From assembly GCA_001797315.1 (NCBI GenBank), contig MGPC01000001.1:1-42964 (forward strand): a DNA stretch of 42,964 bases. Reading direction: 5' to 3'. The notes under the pieces were generated by a model. It ran no database searches. It was not told the DNA's origin and worked only from the letters and a program-made list of their open reading frames with translations. Both the position numbers and the translations under genes were made by a program. The DNA comes from Curvibacter sp. GWA2_64_110 (GTDB lineage Bacteria; Pseudomonadota; Gammaproteobacteria; Burkholderiales; Burkholderiaceae_C). Shown here in pieces: positions 24,383 through 32,755 of the stretch (positions are counted from its first letter, which is position 1; each line of letters starts with the position of its first letter).

Positions 24383-26917
24383 TCACAGCCACAGGATCTT
24401 CTTGCGGTAATCGAGGTCCGTCAGCAGTGGTTCAGCCGCTCCCTCGTGGAACACGGCGCCGCGCTCCAGCGCATAAACGCGGTCGGCCAGGGCCAGCACC
24501 AGATCCAGGTTGTGCTCGACGATGACGATGGAGACATGCTGGCGCAGCTTGTCGAACACCGTGAACAGCTCCTGCACCACGGTCGGCGCCAGGCCTTCGA
24601 ACGGTTCGTCCAGCAACAGCAGCTTGACGTTGCCCGACAGCGCCCGCGCCACAGCCACCATCTGCTGCTCGCCGCCCGACAGGTAGTCGGCCGCCACGTT
24701 CATGCGGACCTTCAGGCGCGGGAAGTACTCGAGGATCTGCGCCTCGTCCCAGACCACGCCGGTCTTGCCGTCGGTCGGCCGCGCCAGCCGGCCCAGCGCC
24801 AGGTTCTCGGCCACCGTCATGCCGGCGAACAGGCCGCGGCCCTGCGGCACGTAACCGATGCCGATGCGGGCAATGTCCGGGGCGCTCTGGCCCGCGATCT
24901 CGCGGCCGTTGAAATTCACACGGCCACTGGCCGGCGGCACCAGGCCCACCAGACTCTTGAGCAGCGTGGATTTGCCGGCACCGTTGCGCCCGAGCAGTGC
25001 CACGATCTCGCCCTCGCGCACCTGCAGGCTGGCGTCGTTGAGGATGTGGCTCTTGCCGTAGAAGGCGTTGACCTTGTCGAAGTCCAATACCAGCGGCCGA
25101 TCACCTGACGCGACGGAGGAACGCCCGGTCACCGGCGGCGTGCCAGTGCCGGTGTAGATCTCCTGCACGCGTGCGTCGTTGCGCACCTCGTCGGGCGTGC
25201 CGCTCATCAGCACCTCGCCCTGGTTCATCACCGTCACGCGGTGCGAGAAGCCCAGCACGCGGTCGATGTCGTGCTCGACGATCAGCACCGGAATGTTGCT
25301 GGCAATGGTGGTCACCAGACGCGAGACGCGCTCGCGCTCGCCCGCCGCCAGACCGGCCAGCGGCTCGTCCATCAGCAGGACCTGCGGCTTGGAACCCAGG
25401 GCAATGCCGAGGTCCACCAGGCGCTGGCCGCCGTAGGACAGATCCCCGCCGCCCACTTCTTCCATGCCCTGCAGGCCCAGGAACTTCATCAGTTCGGCGG
25501 TTTCCGCGTGAATCTCAGGGTAGCTGTCGATGTCGCGCCAGAAATCGAAACGCGCCGTGTGCCGCGCCTGCAAGGAGAGGCGCAGGTTTTCATAGATCGT
25601 CAGGCCCTTGAACAGGTTGGTGATCTGGAAGGAGCGCGCCAGGCCCTGCTGGCAGATGCGGTCCGGTGCCAGCTGCTGGATGGCCTGACCGTGCAGGCGC
25701 ACCGTGCCGGTGTCGGGCATGAACATGCCCGAGATCAGATTGAAGGTGGTGGTCTTGCCGGCACCGTTGGGACCGATCAGCGCATGAATCTGGCCGGCCT
25801 CTACCTTCAGGCTGTTCTCGCGCACGGCCTGGATGCCGCCGAAGTGCTTGCTGATGCCCTGAGCTTCGAGCACGGCGCCTTCGACGCGCTTGGGGCGCAG
25901 GAACTCGGGCAGCGGCAGACCCTCGTAGATCTTGCGTTTGCTCATGGCCGCGCCGTCTTCGGGCGGCGGACTGAAACGACGACGCAGCTGGTCCCAGATG
26001 CCGGTCAACCCTACGGGGGAAAAGACGATGAAGCCGACAAAGATCAGGCCGAAATAGAGCAGCCAGTTGTCGGTGTAGATGGAGAACAGTTCGCGGAACA
26101 GCAGGAAGAACAGTGCCCCCAGGGCCGGGCCCAGGAAGCTGCGCATGCCGCCGATCACCACCATGGCCAGCAGCTCACCCGAGAAAGCCACCGTGGTCGA
26201 CTCCGCTGCCGCCAGGCGGTGCAGGAAAACCACCAACGCGCCGGCCAGTCCGGTGATCGCGGCGGAGATCACGAAGGCCAGCAGCTTGTACTTGTCGATG
26301 TCGTAACCCTGGAACGTGGCGCGCTGCTCGTTCTCGCGGATCGCCACCAGTACATGGCCGAAGGGCGAGCGCACCACGCGCAGCAAGGCGTAGAGCACGG
26401 CAAAGGCGATCAGAGCCGTGAACACGTAATAGGTCAGGTGGCCGTTGAGGTCGATCGGACCGATGGCGCCGCGCTCGATGCCGCCCAGGCCGCCCTCGCC
26501 GCCCGTCAGGGCAGTCCAGCGGAAGGCGATGGCAAAGGTCAGTGCGCACAAGGCCAGCGTCAGCAGCGAAAAATAGACACCGCGGCGGCGCAGGATCAGG
26601 AACCCCACCAGCAGCGACAGGGTGGCCGTGAACAGGATGGAGAAGGCGAAGGACAGGACGATCTGGTCCTTGAACCAGTGCAGCTGGGCCAGCGCTGCGG
26701 CATAACCGCCGATGCCGAACCAGGCGCTGTGGCCGAAGGACACCAGGCCGGTGTAACCCACCAGCAGGTTCAGGCCCATGGCCGCCATGGCCAGGATGAT
26801 CACCACAGTGGCGGCGTCCAGCGTCAGGCCGATGGCCTGGAACACGATGGGCAGCACCACCAGCGCCAGTGCAGCAATCCACAGGGGCCGGTATTTGGAA
26901 TTCAGGAGAGCACTCAT
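24383..26917 (-). CDS. Fused LivM-LivG-LivF branched-chain-type ABC transporter (permease plus two ATPases)
   Basis: One 844-aa reading frame joins three normally separate subunits. Residues 1 to about 315 are a LivM permease with eight to ten membrane helices (GLVSFGHSAWFGIGGYAAA). About 348-590 is LivG: P-loop GPNGAGKT (382-389), signature LSYGGQ (493-498), VLLMDEP (513-519), His switch IVEHDIDR. About 610-844 is LivF: GRNGAGKS (643-650), LSGGEQ (746-751), LLLLDEP, IVEHNLDL. The linkers contain no stop or restart. The ATG at 26917 is preferred; a GTG at 26956 would overlap livH. LivH (13 bases upstream) and the receptor complete the transporter. Substrates of this family include amino acids, aromatic acids, amides and urea. 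Confidence 0.93.
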   Translation of the reverse strand: MSALLNSKYRPLWIAALALVVLPIVFQAIGLTLDAATVVIILAMAAMGLNLLVGYTGLVSFGHSAWFGIGGYAAALAQLHWFKDQIVLSFAFSILFTATLSLLVGFLILRRRGVYFSLLTLALCALTFAIAFRWTALTGGEGGLGGIERGAIGPIDLNGHLTYYVFTALIAFAVLYALLRVVRSPFGHVLVAIRENEQRATFQGYDIDKYKLLAFVISAAITGLAGALVVFLHRLAAAESTTVAFSGELLAMVVIGGMRSFLGPALGALFFLLFRELFSIYTDNWLLYFGLIFVGFIVFSPVGLTGIWDQLRRRFSPPPEDGAAMSKRKIYEGLPLPEFLRPKRVEGAVLEAQGISKHFGGIQAVRENSLKVEAGQIHALIGPNGAGKTTTFNLISGMFMPDTGTVRLHGQAIQQLAPDRICQQGLARSFQITNLFKGLTIYENLRLSLQARHTARFDFWRDIDSYPEIHAETAELMKFLGLQGMEEVGGGDLSYGGQRLVDLGIALGSKPQVLLMDEPLAGLAAGERERVSRLVTTIASNIPVLIVEHDIDRVLGFSHRVTVMNQGEVLMSGTPDEVRNDARVQEIYTGTGTPPVTGRSSVASGDRPLVLDFDKVNAFYGKSHILNDASLQVREGEIVALLGRNGAGKSTLLKSLVGLVPPASGRVNFNGREIAGQSAPDIARIGIGYVPQGRGLFAGMTVAENLALGRLARPTDGKTGVVWDEAQILEYFPRLKVRMNVAADYLSGGEQQMVAVARALSGNVKLLLLDEPFEGLAPTVVQELFTVFDKLRQHVSIVIVEHNLDLVLALADRVYALERGAVFHEGAAEPLLTDLDYRKKILWL

Positions 26918-26930
26918 TGTTCTAGTCGTT

Positions 26931-27806
26931 TCACTCAAAGCGTTCGATGCGCTCACCCAGCAGGCCGCGCGGACGGAACATCAGCACCAGGAACATCAGC
27001 ACATACATGGAGGCTTCGCCGGCCGCCGGCTGGAAATGGATGGTGATGCCGCGCACCACCCCCACCAGCAGGGCCGCCACCACGACGCCCCAGAAGCTGC
27101 CCAGGCCGCCGATCACCACCACCACGAAGGCCACCGTCATGATCTCGGTGCCCATGGCCGGGTGCACGATGCTGATGGGGCCGAACAGCACGCCACCCAG
27201 CGCGGCCGTGGCCACACCCAGCATGACGATGGCCGTCATGTAGGGCTGCAGCTTGATGCCCAGCACGGCCACCATGTCGGGCTTCTGCACGCCGGCGCGC
27301 ACCACGCGGCCGAAAGACGTCTTGTGCAGCAGCAGCCAGATACCGGCCATGACGACGGTCACCACGCCCAGGATGAAGAGCCGGTACTTGGAGAACATCA
27401 TGTCGCCCGCAATGAGCTGGCCCTTGAACTCGGGCGGCATGGTGGACGCCAGCGGGGCCGAGCCCCAGATCATGCGCAGCAGCTGCTCGGCCACCATGGC
27501 CAGGCCGAAGGTCACCAGCAGGCTGAGGATGGGATCGGCCGTGTAAAAGCGACGCAGCAGGTAGCGCTCGAACAAAATGCCGAGCAGGCCGACGAGCGCG
27601 GGCGTGATGAAGATGCTGGCGCTGAAGCCCGCATGCTTGATGACTTCCAGCGAGACGTAGGCGCCCAGCGCGTAGAAGGCGCCGTGCGCCAGATTGACGA
27701 TGCCGCCGACGCTGAAGATCAGCGACAGGCCCAGGGCCAGCAGCAGGTAATAACCGCCGAGTACCAGGCCGTTGACGACCTGCTCGAGCAAGAACACGAT
27801 TTCCAT
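26931..27806 (-). CDS. Branched-chain-type ABC transporter permease LivH
   Basis: This 291-aa inner-membrane permease forms the second membrane half of the transporter with the LivM part of the fusion protein. It has about eight hydrophobic helices and the family segments LVLGGYYLLLALGLSLIFSVGG (opening), VNLAHGAFYALGAY, and VVVVIGGLGSFWGVVVAALLVG, which carries the coupling loop to the ATPases. It starts 107 bases after the receptor gene and stops 13 bases before the fusion gene. The name is by family; the substrate is unknown. Confidence 0.95.
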   Translation of the reverse strand: MEIVFLLEQVVNGLVLGGYYLLLALGLSLIFSVGGIVNLAHGAFYALGAYVSLEVIKHAGFSASIFITPALVGLLGILFERYLLRRFYTADPILSLLVTFGLAMVAEQLLRMIWGSAPLASTMPPEFKGQLIAGDMMFSKYRLFILGVVTVVMAGIWLLLHKTSFGRVVRAGVQKPDMVAVLGIKLQPYMTAIVMLGVATAALGGVLFGPISIVHPAMGTEIMTVAFVVVVIGGLGSFWGVVVAALLVGVVRGITIHFQPAAGEASMYVLMFLVLMFRPRGLLGERIERFE

Positions 27807-27912
27807 GGATTTCCAGTGATGGGGTGGAGACGCACCGGTACCGGCTTCGGTCCGGGTCGGATCCGGGGCGCCGCCTGCGGCAGCGCCCCCGTCCTGTCAA
27901 CTCACAACGTCC

Positions 27913-29184
27913 TTACATCTTGCAGACGCTCTCCGACTTGGGAGGGGCCAGCGAGTCCAGCGGCTGGTTGGCAGCCGGCACCGCGTCGCCGAACAGCAGG
28001 AAGTCCTGCTTGTGCTTGGCCTGGCCCTTGGGCTTGACGGTGAAGGGGTAGGCTTCCTGCATCAGCTGGTGGTCCCAGCTGCGGAAGTAGGCCTTGCGCG
28101 CCTTCAGGATGTCGAACTGCGCTTCCGACTCGAAGTAGGCGATCAGCTTCTCGGTGTCGGTCGACTTGGTGGCGTTCATGGCCTGCGCCATCATCTTGAG
28201 GGAGACGTACTCGATCCAGGCGTGATTCTCCGGGATGCGGCCGTACTTCTTGGTGAAGTTGGCCACGAAGGCCAACGAGCCCGGGGTCTTGAGCTCGTGA
28301 TGCCAGACGGTGGGCCAGATGCCGCCCAGGTTGCCTTCGCCGGCCGCCCAGGCATCGGCGGTGTTGAGGTTGAAGCCGGCCACTGGGTAAGGCAGGCCGA
28401 ACTCGGCGTACTGCTTGACGAAGTTGGTGACCTGGTTGCCGGCCAGGTTGGTGGCAACCAAGTCAGGCCGCGCCTGGCGGATCTTGAGCAAGTAGGGGCT
28501 GAAGTCGGTCACGTCGGTGGCCACCAGCTCGTCGCCGATCACCGTGCCGCCGTTGGCCGTGAAGAAGCGCTTGGCCTGGCGCGACAGGTCATGACCGAAC
28601 AGGTAGTCGGCCGTCAGGGCGAAGATCTTCTTGCCCTTGACGTGGCCCTCGCGCACCAGCGCCTCGCCGGCGGCATTGACCATCACCGTCACCGGGATAT
28701 CAACGTGGAAGGTATAGCGGTTGCAGTCCTTGCCGCGCAGTGCGTCGGAACGTGCGCCGATGCTCATGAACAGCTTCTTGTTGCGCGCAGCGACCTGCGA
28801 GATGGTCAGCGCCGAACCGGAGTTGATCTCGCCCATCAGCACCGTGACGTTGTCGCGCTCGATCATGCGCTGCGCCTTGGTCGCCGCGGTTTGCGGGTTG
28901 ACCGAGTCCTCGCTGATCACTTCCAGCGGGCGACCCATCACACCGCCAGCGGCGTTGATCTCTTCGGCCGCCATCTTGATGCCCTGCACGGCGTACTCGC
29001 CCAGGGCGCCCAGGAAGCCGGTCATGGGCGTCAGGTGGCCGATCCTGATCGGGACCGACTGCGCGCCCACCAGGGCCGGAAAGCCGAGTGCGGCACTACC
29101 AGCCACCAGGGCACCGGTCTTGAGCATGGTGCGGCGCTGGCTCGATAGCGCCTGGGCTTCAACCTTTTTCTGCTTCGATTCCAT
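27913..29184 (-). CDS. Branched-chain-type ABC transporter substrate-binding protein with Tat signal
   Basis: This 423-aa periplasmic receptor has a type 1 binding fold of the LivK/urea/amide class. The N-terminus has a twin-arginine signal (SQRRTMLKTGALVAGSAALGF, Arg 17-18) ending near VGAQS, so it is exported folded by Tat, which is less usual than Sec export for this class. The mature part begins PIRIGHLTPMTGFLGALGEY and contains KIFALTADYLFGHDLSRQ. It is the first gene of the block, with AGGAG eight bases before its ATG, and is divergent from a LysR gene across 147 bases that carry a candidate operator. Confidence 0.92.
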   Translation of the reverse strand: MESKQKKVEAQALSSQRRTMLKTGALVAGSAALGFPALVGAQSVPIRIGHLTPMTGFLGALGEYAVQGIKMAAEEINAAGGVMGRPLEVISEDSVNPQTAATKAQRMIERDNVTVLMGEINSGSALTISQVAARNKKLFMSIGARSDALRGKDCNRYTFHVDIPVTVMVNAAGEALVREGHVKGKKIFALTADYLFGHDLSRQAKRFFTANGGTVIGDELVATDVTDFSPYLLKIRQARPDLVATNLAGNQVTNFVKQYAEFGLPYPVAGFNLNTADAWAAGEGNLGGIWPTVWHHELKTPGSLAFVANFTKKYGRIPENHAWIEYVSLKMMAQAMNATKSTDTEKLIAYFESEAQFDILKARKAYFRSWDHQLMQEAYPFTVKPKGQAKHKQDFLLFGDAVPAANQPLDSLAPPKSESVCKM

Positions 29185-29280
29185 GATGTTGTCTCCTGTA
29201 GGTATGGGTATGCAATGGAAAGCGAAGTCGATGATAGGAAGACGCCGTCATTCTGAAAAATACTGTTTTCCGAGATGGGG

Positions 29281-29300
29281 TATAGGTATTTCTTATATCC
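29281..29300. promoter_or_regulatory. Candidate LysR operator between the receptor gene and lysR-1
   Basis: The divergent promoter region contains TATAGGTATTTCTTATA (29281-29297), an imperfect dyad with TATA ends that also fits T-N11-A (T at 29283, A at 29295). It lies 31 bases before the LysR start and 97 bases before the receptor start, the usual place for autoregulation plus activation. The sequence is A/T-rich compared with its surroundings. Confidence 0.45.
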
Positions 29301-29331
29301 AGGCATCCTCAAAAACTTATAGGATCGCCCG

Positions 29332-30267
29332 ATGGACCTGCGTCAACTCAGATATTTCGTACAGATCGTGGAAAGCGGCAGCCTGGCCAAGGCCTCGCGC
29401 CAGCTCTATATCGCCCAGCCGGCGCTGAGCCAGCACATCGCCAAGCTGGAAGCGGAGGTCGGCAAGCCCCTGCTGATCCGAACCGCCAAGGGCGTGACGC
29501 CGACCGAAAACGGCGCCGCCCTGCACCACCACGCGCGCTTCATGCTTCGCCAGTTGGACCAGGCACTCTCCATTGCGCGCCAGGAGCCCGGCACCGTGCA
29601 CGGCATGGTCTCGGTGGGGCTGGCCGCCACCACGGTCTGTGCCGTGGGCGTGCCTTTCATGCGCCGTATCCGCGAGAAATACCCGGGTATCGTGCTCAAC
29701 GTTGTCGAGGGCATGAGCGGCCACCTGGCGCAGATGATGCGCATGGGCCAGCTGGACCTGGCCATCCTCTTCAGCCGCGACGCCGTGCCCGACCTGCCGG
29801 CCGAGCCGCTGGTGGAGGAAGAACTCTTTGTCATGCTGCCCGAGGACAGCGACCTGGTGCCGCCGCGTCGCGTCAAGCTCAGTTGCACCGACACCGCCGA
29901 TCTGCCGCTGATCCTGCCCACCGGCATCCACGGCCTGCGCCGGCGCATCGCCGCCGAGTTCGAGCAACGCAACCTGGCCCTGCACGTGGTGGCCGAGATC
30001 GACTCGCTTTCGCTGCTCATGACCTGTGTGCGCGACGGCATGGGTGCCACCATCAAACCCATGTCGGCTGCGCTGCTGGAAGGTCGCATGCGCGAGGGCT
30101 GGCGTACCCTGGCCTTCTCCGACGCCGACATGAAGCGCCCCAACTTCCTTTACTCGGTGGACCCCGAGCGCCTCTCACCGGCCGCGGCCGCAGTGCGCGG
30201 CGAACTACGTGAAACCGTCAAGCAGCTGGTGCAGAGCGGGCAGTGGAAAGGGGTCAACCTGCTCTGA
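29332..30267 (+). CDS. LysR-family transcriptional regulator 1
   Basis: The 311-aa protein has the standard LysR layout: N-terminal winged helix-turn-helix (DLRQLRYFVQIVESGSLAKA, then QLYIAQPALSQHIAKLE) and a C-terminal effector-binding domain beginning near residue 90 (VSVGLAATTVCAVGVPFM). Its position, divergent from the transporter-led operon, makes it the first candidate for activating that operon. It resembles regulator 2 at 30457-31389 along its whole length (for instance LPLILPTGIHGLR versus VPLILPTGTHGLR), so the two are paralogues. The inducer is unknown. Confidence 0.93.
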   Translation: MDLRQLRYFVQIVESGSLAKASRQLYIAQPALSQHIAKLEAEVGKPLLIRTAKGVTPTENGAALHHHARFMLRQLDQALSIARQEPGTVHGMVSVGLAATTVCAVGVPFMRRIREKYPGIVLNVVEGMSGHLAQMMRMGQLDLAILFSRDAVPDLPAEPLVEEELFVMLPEDSDLVPPRRVKLSCTDTADLPLILPTGIHGLRRRIAAEFEQRNLALHVVAEIDSLSLLMTCVRDGMGATIKPMSAALLEGRMREGWRTLAFSDADMKRPNFLYSVDPERLSPAAAAVRGELRETVKQLVQSGQWKGVNLL

Positions 30268-30288
30268 GCCTGACCCGATCGCTGTCGT

Positions 30289-30420
30289 CTACTTCAGCGC
30301 GGCGACGCCCGCCTTGGCCATCAATCCGGATTCCAGGACCTTGCCGCGCGAGCCGTCCTGAACGGTCGCAATGTAGTCGCCTTCCCTGCGGCAACCCATG
30401 CCCTTGGCGCATGGGGGCAT
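30289..30420 (-). pseudogene. Probable 3' remnant of a deleted gene
   Basis: Between the two LysR genes is a minus-strand frame of 43 codons. Its last 31 codons (EGDYIATVQDGSRGKVLESG then LMAKAGVAALK, stop at 30289-30291) look like the natural C-terminus of a protein, in composition and in third-position GC. The first part (MPPCAKGMGC) instead translates the operator-like sequence 30409-30420 and its flank and is probably not real coding. I cannot name the parent family. The most economical reading is a deletion that left a gene's tail next to its control region; a genuine small protein is the alternative. Confidence 0.4.
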
Positions 30421-30434
30421 CAGTTTTTGTGATG
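30409..30434. promoter_or_regulatory. Second copy of the T-N11-A operator
   Basis: Positions 30409-30434 match 15439-15464 at 22 or more of 26 bases: 14 identical bases (GCATGGGGGCATCA), a four-base difference in the centre, then TTGTGATG. The T-N11-A core is TCAGTTTTTGTGA. It lies 22 bases beyond the end of LysR 2, upstream of the gene remnant on the minus strand, where no intact target gene is left. Confidence 0.6.
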
Positions 30435-30456
30435 GAGGAAAACCTGGGGCGCGGCC

Positions 30457-31389
30457 CTAGCCGTCCACCAGCGCCGCCCCGACCCAGCGGCCCGAGCGCA
30501 CCAGCTCGCGCGCGCAGTCGGCCAGCACCACGCGGGTGGCCAGCGCCGCCGGTGACAGTTCGTCGTCCGACAAGCTGCACAAGGCATTAAGGCGGCGCGC
30601 CTGCGGGTCGGCCACCTCGGCCAGATGGAAGCGCTGCTGCGCATCGGCAAAACGCCCCACCGCCGCCCAGGGCTGCAGGGTGCCGCCAAGGCCGGCATCG
30701 ACCGCGTCCATCAGCATCGGCAGCGAATCGATTTCGGCCACCACATTAGGCTGCAAGCGTGCCCGGGCAAACTCCGTGTCGAGCGTGCTGCGCAGGCCGT
30801 GTGTGCCGGTCGGCAGGATCAGCGGCACGCCCTTGAGCTGGGCCATGCGGACCTTGGCCGGCGCCTTGGTCTCCAGCCCCTGGCGCGAGCGGATGAAGAA
30901 CAGCTTTTCCTCCAGCAAGGGCATCACGCTCCAGCGCCGCGCGGCATGGGTGTCGAACAGCACCGCCAGATCAAGCTGGCGCGCATTCAGCATGGCCGTG
31001 ATATGGCCGGACAGGCTTTCCACCATGTGCAGGCGCACATCGGGGTAGCGCGCGCGCATGGCGCGCATCAGCGGCACGCCCAGCACCGAGGCGGTGGTGG
31101 GCGCCAGGCCAACGCTGACCGTGCCCGACAGGCGCGCCTGCTGCGCGGCGCGGGCCGCCTGCTCGGCGTGGCGCAAGGTGAGCTGGGCCTCGCGGAAAAA
31201 GGCCAGGCCGGCCTCGGTCGGCACCACGCCCTTGCTGGTGCGCTGCAGCAGCCGGGTGGCCAGTTCGCCCTCCAGCCGGCTGATCTGCTGGCTCAGGGCC
31301 GACTGCACCATGTCGAGCTCCAGCGCCGCGCGGCTCATGCTGCCGAGCTCGACCACACGCACGAAGTAACGGATCTGCCTCAGTTCCAT
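30457..31389 (-). CDS. LysR-family transcriptional regulator 2
   Basis: This 310-aa LysR regulator has a helix-turn-helix near residues 17-37 (AALELDMVQSALSQQISRLE) and an effector domain with LSGTVSVGLAPTTASVLGVP. It is a paralogue of regulator 1. The Salmonella tcu genes are controlled by a LysR protein (TcuR), so this gene, next to a copy of the dyad found upstream of tcuA, is the better candidate for controlling tcuAB. Its start is 50 bases from the mnmA start, divergent, so both promoters lie in a very small space. Confidence 0.92.
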   Translation of the reverse strand: MELRQIRYFVRVVELGSMSRAALELDMVQSALSQQISRLEGELATRLLQRTSKGVVPTEAGLAFFREAQLTLRHAEQAARAAQQARLSGTVSVGLAPTTASVLGVPLMRAMRARYPDVRLHMVESLSGHITAMLNARQLDLAVLFDTHAARRWSVMPLLEEKLFFIRSRQGLETKAPAKVRMAQLKGVPLILPTGTHGLRSTLDTEFARARLQPNVVAEIDSLPMLMDAVDAGLGGTLQPWAAVGRFADAQQRFHLAEVADPQARRLNALCSLSDDELSPAALATRVVLADCARELVRSGRWVGAALVDG

Positions 31390-31439
31390 AAAACCTGCCG
31401 GATGCCTGCTTTGTTCATGACTGGGATAATCGCATACCT

Positions 31440-32588
31440 ATGAGCAAGCAGACAGGCAAACAGCGGGTGGTGGTGGGTTTGAGCGGCGGCGTGGACTCCG
31501 CGGTGAGCGCCTACCTGCTCAAGCAACAAGGTTATGAGGTCATCGGCATCTTCATGAAGAACTGGGAAGATGACGACGACAGCGAGTACTGCTCCTCTAA
31601 CATCGACTTCGTCGACGCCGCCAGCGTGGCCGACGTGATCGGCATCGAGATCGAACACGTCAACTTCGCCGCCGAGTACAAGGACCGCGTGTTTTCCGAG
31701 TTCGTCCGCGAGTACCAGGCCGGCCGCACGCCCAACCCGGACATCCTGTGCAACGCCGAGATCAAGTTCAAGGCCTTCCTCGACCACGCCATGCGCCTGG
31801 GCGCGGAAAAAATTGCGACCGGTCACTACGCCCGGGTGCGGCTGAACGAAGCCAGCGGCAAGCACGAACTGTTGAAAGGCCTGGACCCGTCGAAAGACCA
31901 GAGCTACTTCCTGCACCGCCTGAACCAGGCGCAGCTGAGCAAGACGCTGTTTCCGGTGGGTGAGCTGCACAAGACCGAGGTGCGCCGCATCGCCGAGGAA
32001 ATCGGCCTGCCCAATGCGAAGAAGAAGGACTCCACCGGCATCTGCTTCATCGGCGAGCGCCCGTTCCGCGAGTTCCTGAACCGCTACATCCAGAAGGAGC
32101 CGGGGCCGATCAAGGACGGCACGCCCGCACCCGGCGACAAGGCCTACGGCCGCGTCATCGGCAACCACGTGGGCCTGAGCTTCTACACCCTGGGCCAGCG
32201 CCAGGGCCTGGGCATCGGCGGCATCAAGGCCAAGGGCGCGCAGAAGGGCGGCGGCGAACACGCGCCCTGGTTCGTGGCACGCAAGGACATGGAGAAAAAC
32301 ACCCTGTGGGTGGTACAGGGGCATGAGCATCCCTGGCTGCTGAGCCACCGTCTGCACGCGCAGGATGCGAGTTGGGTCGCCGGGGAACCACCGGCGCCGG
32401 GCGCCATGGCGGCCAAGACGCGTTACCGGCAAGCCGATGCGGCTTGCACCATCGGTAACATCGAAGGCAATGCTTTCAGCCTCCAGTTTCCGCAGGCACA
32501 GTGGGCGGTGACGCCGGGGCAATCGGCCGTGTTGTACGACAACGACGTATGCTTAGGTGGTGGCGTGATCGACGACGCCCAACCTTAA
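31440..32588 (+). CDS. mnmA: tRNA-specific 2-thiouridylase MnmA
   Basis: MnmA adds sulfur to U34 of the tRNAs for Glu, Gln and Lys, using ATP and a sulfur relay. The 382-aa protein has the PP-loop GLSGGVDS (13-20), the first active Cys at 104 (PNPDILCN) and the second at 202 ([14 protein letters not shown]), as in the E. coli enzyme. A GATAAT hexamer lies at 31425-31430, only 10 bases before the ATG, so the mRNA may have almost no leader. In E. coli the gene before mnmA is the NUDIX gene nudJ; here its likely homologue is at 12223-12723. Confidence 0.97.
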   Translation: MSKQTGKQRVVVGLSGGVDSAVSAYLLKQQGYEVIGIFMKNWEDDDDSEYCSSNIDFVDAASVADVIGIEIEHVNFAAEYKDRVFSEFVREYQAGRTPNPDILCNAEIKFKAFLDHAMRLGAEKIATGHYARVRLNEASGKHELLKGLDPSKDQSYFLHRLNQAQLSKTLFPVGELHKTEVRRIAEEIGLPNAKKKDSTGICFIGERPFREFLNRYIQKEPGPIKDGTPAPGDKAYGRVIGNHVGLSFYTLGQRQGLGIGGIKAKGAQKGGGEHAPWFVARKDMEKNTLWVVQGHEHPWLLSHRLHAQDASWVAGEPPAPGAMAAKTRYRQADAACTIGNIEGNAFSLQFPQAQWAVTPGQSAVLYDNDVCLGGGVIDDAQP

Positions 32589-32680
32589 GGCGCTGCCCGG
32601 CTCTTACCGTCCCCGCCCGTTTGGGAGTTGTGATTGTGACTTCTATAAAGTATTCACTTACAACAAAGCAGGAGGGCGGC

Positions 32681-32755
32681 TTGAAGAATCATGACCTTGT
32701 CAACAAGACCGGTTTGACGTCTAGGTCGAGCCCGCATCGAACATGCGCCGCCTAA
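32681..32755 (+). CDS. Possible 24-aa leader peptide with TTG start
   Basis: A strong ribosome-binding site AGGAGGG (32669-32675) stands before a TTG that opens 24 codons ending TAA at 32753-32755. The peptide (MKNHDLVNKTGLTSRS...) is polar and resembles nothing known to me. Its end overlaps the ATG of the following hypothetical gene (32743), so it could couple translation of that gene, which has no ribosome-binding site of its own. A chance frame remains possible. Confidence 0.3.
   Translation: MKNHDLVNKTGLTSRSSPHRTCAA

Noticed and set aside
30370-30434. Intrinsic terminator for LysR 1
   Set aside because: An inverted repeat CCCATGC...GCATGGG exists, but the T-run is too far from the stem, and the sequence is better explained by the operator copy.
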